From assembly GCF_040645195.1 (NCBI RefSeq), contig NZ_JBEYXW010000010.1, positions 110,201-174,200 of the forward strand: a DNA stretch of 64,000 bases, in the 5' to 3' direction. Origin of the DNA: Prauserella_A sp040645195 (GTDB lineage Bacteria > Actinomycetota > Actinomycetes > Mycobacteriales > Pseudonocardiaceae). Below are positions 45,058-53,379 of this stretch, piece after piece. A model generated the notes under the pieces. It did no database searches, had not been told where the DNA came from, and saw only the letters and a list, made by a program, of their open reading frames with translations. The number at the start of each line of letters is the position of its first letter. Position 1 is the first letter of the stretch. The position numbers and the translations under genes were made by a program.

Positions 45058-45947
45058 AGGCCGCGACGGCGGAACGCCGCCCGCACCGCACCGATCAACC
45101 GGCCCGGATCCTTGAGGTCAGCTGCGTCGGCCCGGACCACGATCCAACCGCGCCGCTCCAGGTCCGCATCTCGTGCCGCATCCGCAGCCTGCCGTGATTC
45201 GTGTGCCTCGTACCCGTCGTACTCGACGGCCACCCGCAGCGCAGGCCACGCGAAGTCCAGTCGGTAGATCTCGTTGCCGGCCAGGTCGACAATGCGGTAC
45301 TGCTGCTCCGGAATCGGCAGGCCGGCGTCGGCGAGAGCAAGGAGGGTCCAACTCTCCGCGGGTGACTCGGCGAGGCCCGTCGTCAGGTTGACCAATGCAC
45401 GGGCCTGGCACCGTCCGCGTGGATCCGGCCGCGCCCGGATCCGCTCCTCGATCCACGCCCGGAATTCGCCGCGAGCCTCCTCGGGCACGAGCCGCATCGC
45501 CTGGTCGGCACACGCCAGCCCGGCTCGCCTCTTCCCGCGGGCCAGGACCTCAGCCACGGCGACGTCCAGTGCGAGCACCCGAAGCCCGGCGATCACGTCC
45601 ACGTCCTGTTCATCGAACGTGCCCTGGTGCACGACCAACCCGGGCCGTCCGCGGGGCTTGCATCCGTAGGGCACGAGGATGTGGACAGGTGCCGTGTCGG
45701 CTGCCGTACAACCGTGCAACGCGAGCGCACTATGCCCCGCCAGCACCGCGCGGGGCCCGGCGTTCAGCAGGCACGCAGCAGCACGGGTCGCGAAGTCGGC
45801 ACCACGGCGCGGATCCACGACGATGCCACGCGAAAACCTCGCCAACCTGCCATCTTTGAGCGCACCACGGACAACGGACGTGCCAACAACGGTCACGAGT
45901 TCGGCCCGCACGTAGGCACCGTGGAGGCCTTCTGGTAACAGAACCAT
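45048..45947 (-). CDS. DUF559 endonuclease-like protein with AbiEi-like N-terminus
   Basis: A 299-residue protein from ATG 45947; a longer frame to 46124 passes through the array and is rejected. The N-terminal part (about 10-150) resembles the AbiEi-type HTH region (GTSVVRGALKDGRLARFSRGIVV). The C-terminal DUF559 domain (about 190-290) has SPAESWTLLALADAG, PEQQYRIVDLAGNEIYRLDFAWP and VAVEYDGYEAH, the Asp/Glu pattern of the very-short-patch-repair nuclease fold. DNA cleavage is predicted, not shown. It is bracketed by facing 21-bp arrays, with two DnaA-box sequences upstream. It sits between genes that I recall as adjacent in M. tuberculosis, so it looks like an insertion. Confidence 0.8.
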   Translation of the reverse strand: MVLLPEGLHGAYVRAELVTVVGTSVVRGALKDGRLARFSRGIVVDPRRGADFATRAAACLLNAGPRAVLAGHSALALHGCTAADTAPVHILVPYGCKPRGRPGLVVHQGTFDEQDVDVIAGLRVLALDVAVAEVLARGKRRAGLACADQAMRLVPEEARGEFRAWIEERIRARPDPRGRCQARALVNLTTGLAESPAESWTLLALADAGLPIPEQQYRIVDLAGNEIYRLDFAWPALRVAVEYDGYEAHESRQAADAARDADLERRGWIVVRADAADLKDPGRLIGAVRAAFRRRGLAA

Positions 45948-45997
45948 GGCTCCACAGTCCGGTTCACTGACGCCACCCGAGGGTGAAATCCCAAAAC

Positions 45998-46025
45998 TGT
46001 GGATAACTACCCCAGCTGTGGATAA
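45998..46025 (-). promoter_or_regulatory. Two perfect DnaA-box sequences upstream of the DUF559 gene
   Basis: TTATCCACA on the minus strand occurs at 45998-46006 and 46017-46025, 19 bp apart. Each is part of a longer 12-bp direct repeat CTGTGGATAACT (45997 and 46016). They lie 50-80 bases before the DUF559 start, just inside array C, and could bind DnaA to control the gene or serve replication of an element. Confidence 0.55.
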
Positions 46026-46029
46026 CTCC

Positions 46030-46288
46030 CGTTGACCGGAGCGCGCAACTCGCGGGCAAGAGCGCGAGACTCGCGGGCCGGAGCGGGAGACTCGCGCGGC
46101 TGAGCGGGCAACTCGCGCACCCAAGCGCGGGACTCGCGCGGCTGAGCGGGCAACTCACCGACCGGAGTGGGGAACTCGCGCACCCCAGCGGGAGACTCGC
46201 GCACCCCAGCGCGCACCTCGCAGGCCAGAGCGGGCAACTCGCGCACCCAAGCGGGGGACTCGCGCGCCTGGGCGGGGGACTCGCGCGG
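46030..46288 (-). repeat. 21-bp repeat array C (12 units, inverted)
   Basis: Twelve units whose conserved ACTCGC falls at 46048, 46069, 46090, 46111, 46132, 46153, 46174, 46195, 46216 (variant), 46237, 46258 and 46279, with no insertion or deletion in the spacing. It reads GCGGGNGACTCGCGC on the plus strand, the reverse of array B. The last unit ends at the M20 stop codon at 46289. Together with the DnaA boxes it fills the 341-base gap after the DUF559 start; no gene is seen there. Confidence 0.9.
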
Positions 46289-47566
46289 TCAGGCCAGCGC
46301 GGCCAGTGCGGTATGCACCATGACCCGGGTACCGGTTAGCAGGGCGCGCTCGTCCAGCTCGAACGTCGGCTGGTGCAGGTCACGCATGGCACCCTCGCCG
46401 GACCACACGCCCAGCCGCGCGAACGCGCCGGGCACCTGCTCCAGGTACCACCCGAAGTCCTCACCGCCGGAGGACTGCTCGGTACCGGCCAGCGCCGCCT
46501 CACCGAGCGCGGCCTCCACGCCAGCCCGCAACAGAACCGTGCTCTCCTGCTCGCTCACCACCGGCGGAACCCCGCGCCGGTAGTTGAGGTCGTAGCCGAC
46601 ACCGGTCGGCGCGAGCAGCGACTCGATGCACGACGCGATGAGCGGCTCGAGGGTGGTCCACGTCTGGTGGTCGGCAGTGCGCAACGTGCCGCGCAGCAGC
46701 CCCTCCTGCGGCACCGCGTTCGCGGCCTTGCCCGCATGCACGGCACCCCACACCAGCACCGTCCCCGAGCGCGGGTCGACCCGCCGCGAGAGCAACGCCG
46801 GCAGCGACGTGATGACGGTGCCGAGCGCGTGCACCAGGTCCGCCGTCAGATGTGGCCGGGACGTGTGCCCACCCGGCGAGGTCAGCCGCAGCTCGATGAG
46901 ATCGGCAGCCGACGTCAACGCACCGATCCGGGTGCCGACCTCGCCGACCGGCAGCCGCGGGTCGCAGTGCAGGCCGAAGATCCGGTCGACGCCGTCGAGC
47001 ACACCCGCCTCGATCGCCTCCAGCGCGCCGCCGGGCATGACCTCCTCGGCGGGTTGGAAGATCAGCCGTACCCGTCCCGGCAGCTCGGGTGCCATCGCGA
47101 ACGCCATGCCCGCGGCGAGCAGCACCGTCGTGTGCAGGTCGTGGCCGCATGCGTGGGCGACACCGTCGACGGTGGACGCGAACGGCAGCCCCGTCGCCTC
47201 GGTGAGGGGCAGGGCGTCCATGTCCGCGCGCAGGGCGACACACGACGCACCGTTGCCGATGTCGCACACCACCCCGGTACCACCGGGCAGCACCTTCGGC
47301 GCCAGTCCTGCGGATCGCAGCACCTTCACGACCAGCTCAGTGGTGCCGTACTCGCGCCGGGCGAGCTCCGGGTTCGCATGAATGTGCCTGCGCCAGGCCA
47401 CCACGTCGGTGGAATGCGCGTCCAGCCACTCGTCGAGCCAGTGCGGGCCACGGCCCGCACCGAGGTCAGCCACCGGAGCCATACTCACGCCCGCCTCGGT
47501 GAGCAGGGCGTCGGTCGAGCCGGCCGGCTCCCCTGGCATCTCGGGTCGCGAGTCGAGAACCGTCAC
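46289..47566 (-). CDS. M20-family amidohydrolase / metallopeptidase (AmiA/AmiB-like)
   Basis: A 425-residue zinc hydrolase of the M20D type (aminoacylase, IAA-amino-acid hydrolase, N-acyl amino acid hydrolase). Metal and catalytic motifs: RHIHANPELA, ALRADMDALPL, HACGHDLHTT, FQPAEEVMPGGA and the late GGEDFGWYLE. Substrate unknown, likely an N-acyl amino acid. GTG 47566 has GGAGG six bases upstream. The position matches amiA1/amiB1 of M. tuberculosis. Confidence 0.88.
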   Translation of the reverse strand: MTVLDSRPEMPGEPAGSTDALLTEAGVSMAPVADLGAGRGPHWLDEWLDAHSTDVVAWRRHIHANPELARREYGTTELVVKVLRSAGLAPKVLPGGTGVVCDIGNGASCVALRADMDALPLTEATGLPFASTVDGVAHACGHDLHTTVLLAAGMAFAMAPELPGRVRLIFQPAEEVMPGGALEAIEAGVLDGVDRIFGLHCDPRLPVGEVGTRIGALTSAADLIELRLTSPGGHTSRPHLTADLVHALGTVITSLPALLSRRVDPRSGTVLVWGAVHAGKAANAVPQEGLLRGTLRTADHQTWTTLEPLIASCIESLLAPTGVGYDLNYRRGVPPVVSEQESTVLLRAGVEAALGEAALAGTEQSSGGEDFGWYLEQVPGAFARLGVWSGEGAMRDLHQPTFELDERALLTGTRVMVHTALAALA

Positions 47567-47752
47567 GCCGCACCTCCGGACGAGCCCAGCGCGGCGGACG
47601 TCATCACAACCGCATACCGCCGGGAAACTGTTGCCATACGCATTTGCATCCAGTCTTGCACCAAACAGGTGATCGTCAGACCCAGATGTCCTAATGACGA
47701 GACAGACGGTAGCCGACTTGCGCTGAGCGGCTACAGAGAGTTCGGCTTCGCT

Positions 47753-47781
47753 GTTCGGGCGTCACAGCTCAACGCCCGAAC
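47753..47781 (-). terminator. Hairpin downstream of the small meaB-linked gene
   Basis: Perfect 10-bp arms GTTCGGGCGT / ACGCCCGAAC with a 9-nt loop, nine bases past the stop at 47790. No clear T-tract, so termination may be weak or factor-aided. The rest of the 223-base gap to the M20 start shows nothing recognisable. Confidence 0.45.
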
Positions 47782-47789
47782 CACAACTA

Positions 47790-48074
47790 CTACTTCTTCT
47801 TCGTCTTCTTTCTCTTGCTCCGGACGTGCCGCCCCCAGACCACGATGCCGAGCAGCGCAGCTGCGGCAACGCCGACCACGAGCCTGCTGCGAGTCTTCCT
47901 CGCGTCCGCCTCGGTCTGCGGGTCCAGGGTCGGGCCCGGTTCGGCGGTCTCCTGGGTCAACGCCGGAGCGACGGCGGCCACCGGTTCAGCCGCGACGGCC
48001 GCCGCGGGACCCCCGACGGCCAGTGCCCCGACGAGGACGGCCAACACACCAACCAGGACGGCAAACACGCGCAC
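47790..48074 (-). CDS. Small membrane-anchored secreted protein with Lys-rich tail
   Basis: About 94 residues from GTG 48074 (other GTG codons nearby are possible). An N-terminal signal-like helix (VFAVLVGVLAVLVGALAVG) ends near AAVAAE. A short Pro/Glu outer segment, a second helix (VVGVAAAALLGIVVWG) and the basic tail KRKKTKKK follow, an outside loop held by two helices or a signal peptide plus anchor. Not recognised. It lies 32 bases downstream of meaB and may be co-transcribed. Confidence 0.6.
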   Translation of the reverse strand: MRVFAVLVGVLAVLVGALAVGGPAAAVAAEPVAAVAPALTQETAEPGPTLDPQTEADARKTRSRLVVGVAAAALLGIVVWGRHVRSKRKKTKKK

Positions 48075-48106
48075 CCGGCCAGTGTGCACCCTCGACACGG
48101 CTGCCG

Positions 48107-49108
48107 TCAGGTGCCACGCGGTGACTCTCCGCCGAATGCCGCAAGGATGCGCTCGGCGGCCAGCGTTGCGGTGAGCCTGCCCTCGCGCACGGCACGCTCC
48201 ACCTCCGGCACGATGGCACGCACCTCGGGATGCGCGGCGAGCCGGTCGAGCAGCTGGTCGCGAACCATCGCCCAGGTCCAATCCACCTGCTGCCGCCTGC
48301 GTTTCTCCGCGAGCTCGCCGGAGTCGTCGAGGAGTTGCCGGTGCCTGCCGATCTGCTGCCACACGGTGTCCAGACCTGCCCCGGTCAGCGCGCTGCAGGT
48401 CAGCACCGGCGGGGTCCACGCCGCGTCCGGACCGTAGATCAGCCGCAGCGCACCGGACAGCTCGCGCGCCGCCGCGCGTGCCTCCTTCTCGTGTTCGCCA
48501 TCGGCCTTGTTGACGGCGATCACGTCGGCCAGCTCGAGCACGCCCTTCTTAATGCCCTGCAGCTGGTCACCGGTGCGCGCCAGTGTCAGGAACAGGAAGC
48601 AGTCGACCATGTTGGCGACGGCCACCTCGGACTGGCCGACGCCGACGGTCTCCACCAGGACGACGTCGTAGCCGGCGGCCTCCATCAGCACGATCGTCTC
48701 CCGGGTGGCCCTGGCCACCCCGCCGAGCGTGCCTGCCGTCGGGGACGGCCGGATGAACGCCGCGGGGTCCACCGCGAGCCGCGCCATGCGCGTCTTGTCG
48801 CCGAGGATGCTCCCGCCGGTGCGGCTGGACGACGGGTCGACGGCGAGCACCGCGACCCGGTGCCCTGCCCCCGTGAGGTCAGCGCCGAGTCGGTCGATGA
48901 ATGTCGACTTGCCGACTCCCGGTACGCCGGTGATGCCGACCCGCTGGGCTCCCCCGGCGTGCGGCAGCAGCTCCACCAGCAGCTCCTGCGCCTGCCGCCG
49001 GTGCTCGGGCCTGCTGGACTCGACCAGGGTGATGGCGCGGGAAAGGATCCCGCGGTCCCCGGCGAGCACGCCCTTGGCATAGGCGCCGACGTCGATCGTG
49101 CGAGGCAT
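48107..49108 (-). CDS. meaB: Methylmalonyl-CoA mutase chaperone GTPase, MeaB
   Basis: A 333-residue G3E GTPase that guards and reloads adenosylcobalamin in methylmalonyl-CoA mutase. Walker A GVPGVGKST, the switch region VDPSSSRTGGSILGDKTRM, VETVGVGQSE and NKADGEHE motifs are all present. It starts two bases after the mutB stop, so mutA-mutB-meaB is one operon. Confidence 0.95.
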   Translation of the reverse strand: MPRTIDVGAYAKGVLAGDRGILSRAITLVESSRPEHRRQAQELLVELLPHAGGAQRVGITGVPGVGKSTFIDRLGADLTGAGHRVAVLAVDPSSSRTGGSILGDKTRMARLAVDPAAFIRPSPTAGTLGGVARATRETIVLMEAAGYDVVLVETVGVGQSEVAVANMVDCFLFLTLARTGDQLQGIKKGVLELADVIAVNKADGEHEKEARAAARELSGALRLIYGPDAAWTPPVLTCSALTGAGLDTVWQQIGRHRQLLDDSGELAEKRRRQQVDWTWAMVRDQLLDRLAAHPEVRAIVPEVERAVREGRLTATLAAERILAAFGGESPRGT

Positions 49109-49110
49109 GC

Positions 49111-51279
49111 CTACGAGTGTCGCGCGTCGAGCTGGTCGAGCAGACCGACGGCCGCGTCGGCGATCACCGTGCCGGGCCCGAAGATCGCCGCCGCCCCGGC
49201 CTTGCGCAACTCGTCGTAGTCCTGCGGCGGGATGACACCGCCCACCACGACCATGATGTCGTCGCGGCCGAGGCCGGCGAGCTCGGCACGCAGCGCGGGA
49301 ACCAGCGACAGGTGCCCGGCGGCGAGCGAGGACACGCCGACGATGTGCACGTCGGCCTCGACAGCCTGCCTGGCCACCTCGGCCGGGGTGGAGAACAGCG
49401 GGCCGACGTCGACATCGAACCCGAGGTCGGCGAACGCCGTCGCGATCACCTTCTGCCCGCGGTCGTGCCCGTCCTGGCCCATCTTCGCGACGAGGATCCG
49501 CGGCCTGCGGCCCTCCGCCTCCGCGAAGCGCTCGACCCGCGCCCTGGCAACATCCACGGTCGCCGACTTGCCGACCTCGTCGCGGTACACACCTGAGATC
49601 GTACGAATCTGGCCGGAGTGGCGCCCCCAGATCTTCTCCAGTGCCGCCGAGATCTCGCCAACCGTCGCCTTCGCCCGTGCCGCGCCGATGGCCAGCTCGA
49701 GCAGGTTGCCGTCCGATTCGGCACCGGCGGTGAGCCTGCGCAGGGCGTCCTCGACCTCGGCCGGGTCGCGCTCCTCGCGCAGCCTGCGCAGCTTCTCCAG
49801 CTGCTGCGCCCGCACGCCCGCGTTGTCGACCTTGAGCACGTCGACCTGCTCGTCGGCGGCGACCCGGTACTTGTTCACGCCGATCACCGGCTGCCTGCCG
49901 GAGTCGATACGCGCCTGCGTACGCGCGGCGGCCTCCTCGATGCGCAGCTTCGGGATGCCGGCGTCGATCGCGCGCGCCATGCCGCCTGCCGACTCCACCT
50001 CACTGATGTGCGCCCACGCTCGCCGGGCGAGGTCGTAGGTGAGCCGCTCCACGAACGCGCTGCCGCCCCACGGGTCGATCACCCGCGTGGTGCCGGACTC
50101 CTGCTGCAGCAGCAGTTGCGTGTTGCGCGCGATGCGCGCGGAGAAGTCGGTCGGCAGGGCCAGCGCCTCGTCGAGTGCGTTGGTGTGCAACGACTGCGTG
50201 TGTCCCTGCGTGGCCGCCATCGCCTCGACACAGGTGCGAACCACGTTGTTGTAGACGTCCTGCGCGGTCAGCGACCAGCCGGAGGTCTGACAGTGGGTAC
50301 GCAGTGAGAGCGACTTGTCCTTGCGCGGCTCGAACTGCTTCACGAGCTTGGCCCACAGCAGCCGGGCCGCCCGCATCTTGGCGACCTCCATGAAGAAGTT
50401 CATGCCGATGGCCCAGAAGAAGGACAGTCGCGGCGCGAAGGTGTCGATGTCCAGCCCCGCGTCGAGCCCGGAGCGGATGTACTCGACGCCGTCCGCGAGC
50501 GTGTAGGCCAGCTCCAGATCGGCGGTGGCCCCGGCTTCCTGCATGTGGTAGCCGGAGATCGAGATGGAGTTGAACCGCGGCATGTGCCGCGAGGTGTAGG
50601 CGAAGATGTCGGAGATGATCCGCATCGACGGCTGCGGCGGATAAATGTAGGTGTTGCGGACCATGAACTCCTTGAGGATGTCGTTCTGGATGGTCCCCGT
50701 GAGCTGTTCCGGCGCGATGCCCTGCTCCTCCGCGGCGACGACGTAGAGCGCCAGCACCGGCAGCACCGCACCGTTCATCGTCATCGACACGCTCATCTTC
50801 CCCAGCGGTATGCCGTCGAAGAGCTGGCGCATGTCGTAGATGGAGTCGATGGCCACGCCGGCCATTCCGACGTCACCGGGCACCCGCGGATGGTCCGAGT
50901 CGTACCCCCGGTGCGTGGCGAGGTCGAAGGCGACCGAGAGTCCCTTCTGTCCCGCGGCGAGGTTGCGGCGGTAGAAGGCGTTGGACTCCTCGGCCGTGGA
51001 GAACCCGGCGTACTGCCGGATGGTCCAGGGCTGGGTCACGTACATGGTGGGGTACGGCCCGCGCAGGAACGGCGCGATGCCGGGATAGGTGCCGAGGAAG
51101 TCCACATCGGACAGATCGTCGGCGGTGTAGAGCGGCTTGACGCCGATGCCCTCGGGGGTCTCCCACACCAGCGCGTCGGCATCCTTGCCGGTGCTGGCCC
51201 GCAGCGCCTCGGTCCAGGCCTGCGGTTCACCGGGCTCGGGCGAGCCGAGCTCGACGTCGGCGAAGTCGGGGATACTCAT
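49111..51279 (-). CDS. mutB: Methylmalonyl-CoA mutase large (catalytic) subunit
   Basis: Adenosylcobalamin enzyme that interconverts methylmalonyl-CoA and succinyl-CoA. It is 722 residues from ATG 51279. The N-terminal TIM barrel (about 40-560) has YPTMYVTQPWTIRQYAGF, RIISDIFAYTS and HCQTSGWSLT. The C-terminal B12 domain has the base-off motif GQDGHDRG with the cobalt-ligand His and VVGGVIPPQDY. Its ATG overlaps the mutA stop by one base (TGATG). It links propionate and branched-chain breakdown to the TCA cycle. Confidence 0.97.
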   Translation of the reverse strand: MSIPDFADVELGSPEPGEPQAWTEALRASTGKDADALVWETPEGIGVKPLYTADDLSDVDFLGTYPGIAPFLRGPYPTMYVTQPWTIRQYAGFSTAEESNAFYRRNLAAGQKGLSVAFDLATHRGYDSDHPRVPGDVGMAGVAIDSIYDMRQLFDGIPLGKMSVSMTMNGAVLPVLALYVVAAEEQGIAPEQLTGTIQNDILKEFMVRNTYIYPPQPSMRIISDIFAYTSRHMPRFNSISISGYHMQEAGATADLELAYTLADGVEYIRSGLDAGLDIDTFAPRLSFFWAIGMNFFMEVAKMRAARLLWAKLVKQFEPRKDKSLSLRTHCQTSGWSLTAQDVYNNVVRTCVEAMAATQGHTQSLHTNALDEALALPTDFSARIARNTQLLLQQESGTTRVIDPWGGSAFVERLTYDLARRAWAHISEVESAGGMARAIDAGIPKLRIEEAAARTQARIDSGRQPVIGVNKYRVAADEQVDVLKVDNAGVRAQQLEKLRRLREERDPAEVEDALRRLTAGAESDGNLLELAIGAARAKATVGEISAALEKIWGRHSGQIRTISGVYRDEVGKSATVDVARARVERFAEAEGRRPRILVAKMGQDGHDRGQKVIATAFADLGFDVDVGPLFSTPAEVARQAVEADVHIVGVSSLAAGHLSLVPALRAELAGLGRDDIMVVVGGVIPPQDYDELRKAGAAAIFGPGTVIADAAVGLLDQLDARHS

Positions 51280-53132
51280 CAGGCGACTCCCAGCTTCTCG
51301 AGGGTGCTGGTCAGGACGGCGAGGGCATCGCATCCGATGTGGACGAAACCGGTGACACCGGGGTAGTCACCGGGTTTGCCCGCGAGCAGTACGTCGGTGG
51401 CACCGGCCTCGCGCAGGGCCTGTGCCACGGCGGCGGCCTGCTCGGCGTACAGCGTGTCGCTGCCGCACAGGCAGGCGATCGGCGTACCACTGTCGCGGAA
51501 GGCACCCACCACGTCATCGCTGACGCCGGGGTTGACCGGCTCGATGCCGCCCGCCTGGAACAGGTTGCCCGCGAACGCCGCACGCGCGGTGTGCGCGGCG
51601 AGCGGACCGAGGGTGGCCAGGAAAACGCGGGGACGGGTGCCGTGGGCATCGGAGCGGTCCCGCAACTGCTCGTAAGCCTGCGCGTAGCGCAGACGCGGCA
51701 GGCCACCTCCGTCCACAGGAGACGGTGTGGCAACGCGTCGCACCGGTTTCTCGTCCAGCTGTGGAAACTCGCTGACCCCGGTGATCGGATCGGCACGGGT
51801 GGCGATCCGCTGCGCGCGCTCCTGCCAGGTGGCGGCGAGCCTGCCGGCCAGCGCACCCGAGGCGAGCTCGCGCTCGATGCCACCGGCGCGCTCGATGCCG
51901 GTGAACTCGCGCCAGGCCGCGTGCGCGAGTGCGTCGGTGAGCTGCTCGACATACCAGGACCCACCCGCCGGGTCGATCACACCGGCGAGCTTGGTCTCCT
52001 CCAGCAGGATGGACTGCGTGTTGCGGGCGATGCGCCTCGCGAATGCGTCGGGCACGCCGATCGCCGCGTCGAACGGCAACACGGTCACGGCGTCCGCACC
52101 GCCGGCACCCGCGCCGAAACAGGCGACGGTGGCGCGCAGCATGTTCACCCAGGGGTCGCGCCGGGTCAGCATCGCGGGCGAGGTCACAGCGTGCTGGCGC
52201 ATGCCGAGCGCACTGCCTCCCGCGACCTCGGTGACGCGCGCCCAGAGCCTGCGCGCGGCGCGGAACTTGGCGATGGTGAGGAACTGGTCGGCGGTCGCCG
52301 CGTAGCGGAACTCCAGCTGCCCGGCGGCGGCCTCGACACTCAGCCCGGCCTCGGTGAGCGCCCGCAGGTAAGCGACCCCGGCCGCGATCGACGCACCGAG
52401 TTCCTGCGCGTCGGAACCACCTGCTCCGTGGAACGGCAACGCATCGACCACGATGGCGCGTAGTGCCGGATGGCTCGTGGCGGTACGGGCGGCCAGTTCC
52501 GCCGCCGGTGCCAGCTCGTGTGCACGACCGGTGCGCGCCTGCAGCCCGATCGGGTCGGCGCCGAGGTTGCCTGTCACCTCGCGGACGGGAACACGGCGCT
52601 CGGCGAGCACGGCCAGGAGCGCTTCCGCAGCCGCCGCGTAACTTTCGCCCGCGTCCAGCACGATCGGCGCGAAGTCGAGGTGGACACCGCTCAGCACCTC
52701 GCCGAGTGCGTCGAGCGGCAACGCGTCAGCGCCGACCCGTAACCAGATCGAGGTGACGCCGTTCTCCAGGTCGGCGAGCACAGCCGTGTGGGCCTCGGCG
52801 GGATCGCGCAGCTCGTGCAACGCTCGGACATCCCAGCCTGCCCCCGCCTGCCCTTCCGGCCGGGAACCCCTGACGAACGGGGCGAGGCCGGGGAAACCGG
52901 CAGGCGGTACGCCGTTCTCGGCGGTGTAGAGCGGCTGGATCTCGATGCCGTCGTACGTCGTGGTGGCCAGCAGACTGTGCGGCGCACCCGTGAATCCCTC
53001 CGGGATGGCGCCACTCTTGGTCAGTACCCCCGCGACGAGGCGCTCCCATTGAGCCGCCTCCGGCGTGCCGAACTCGGCCGCGAGCCGCAGCTCAGCGGGC
53101 ACGGACCCGGACGTCCCAGCCACTTCGGTCAT
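51279..53132 (-). CDS. mutA: Methylmalonyl-CoA mutase small subunit
   Basis: A 617-residue non-catalytic partner of MutB with the same barrel and B12-fold architecture. The His of DxHxxG is lost: the C-terminal region reads ATLGPLAAHTARAAFAG. The last strand VHIGCDALAVLTSTLEKLGVA closes the flavodoxin-like fold. First gene of mutA-mutB-meaB. Divergent from the Ser/Thr kinase across 247 bases that hold the promoters; GGAACTTCC near 53251 resembles a -35 box of stress sigma factors but is weak evidence. Confidence 0.94.
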   Translation of the reverse strand: MTEVAGTSGSVPAELRLAAEFGTPEAAQWERLVAGVLTKSGAIPEGFTGAPHSLLATTTYDGIEIQPLYTAENGVPPAGFPGLAPFVRGSRPEGQAGAGWDVRALHELRDPAEAHTAVLADLENGVTSIWLRVGADALPLDALGEVLSGVHLDFAPIVLDAGESYAAAAEALLAVLAERRVPVREVTGNLGADPIGLQARTGRAHELAPAAELAARTATSHPALRAIVVDALPFHGAGGSDAQELGASIAAGVAYLRALTEAGLSVEAAAGQLEFRYAATADQFLTIAKFRAARRLWARVTEVAGGSALGMRQHAVTSPAMLTRRDPWVNMLRATVACFGAGAGGADAVTVLPFDAAIGVPDAFARRIARNTQSILLEETKLAGVIDPAGGSWYVEQLTDALAHAAWREFTGIERAGGIERELASGALAGRLAATWQERAQRIATRADPITGVSEFPQLDEKPVRRVATPSPVDGGGLPRLRYAQAYEQLRDRSDAHGTRPRVFLATLGPLAAHTARAAFAGNLFQAGGIEPVNPGVSDDVVGAFRDSGTPIACLCGSDTLYAEQAAAVAQALREAGATDVLLAGKPGDYPGVTGFVHIGCDALAVLTSTLEKLGVA

Positions 53133-53379
53133 ACCTCGTCATCGTAGGCGCACGCCCTGTCCAGCAGATGTGAGGCTAATCAACACCGGCGCCTCTTCTG
53201 CCACCGTAGGTCGACAACGAACTCGCAGGTCAGCAGCTCGCCCCTCACAGGAACTTCCAACGGCTACAGCGTCAGGTGCGGCCGCAGAGATGATTTCCGG
53301 CGAGGTCCGCCGATGCTAATCGCCACTAACAACGGCGGGTGAACGTTCCGGCGGGCGCGGTTTCGTCACAATAGAGGTC

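Noticed and set aside
45037..45062. Third copy of the GCGTTCAACGC hairpin element at the end of array B
   Set aside because: Only TTGCGTTAAGC is similar, and most of it codes the last residues of the DUF559 protein; similarity is too short.
45948..46124. N-terminal extension of the DUF559 protein
   Set aside because: The extension translates repeat array C and the DnaA-box region; homologous proteins of this type begin near the ATG at 45947.
44871..46288. CRISPR array
   Set aside because: Units are 21 bp back to back with no unique spacers, degenerate sequence and no cas genes.
49111..53132. Cobalamin riboswitch for mutAB
   Set aside because: The 247-base region upstream of mutA has no visible B12-box-like conserved element.
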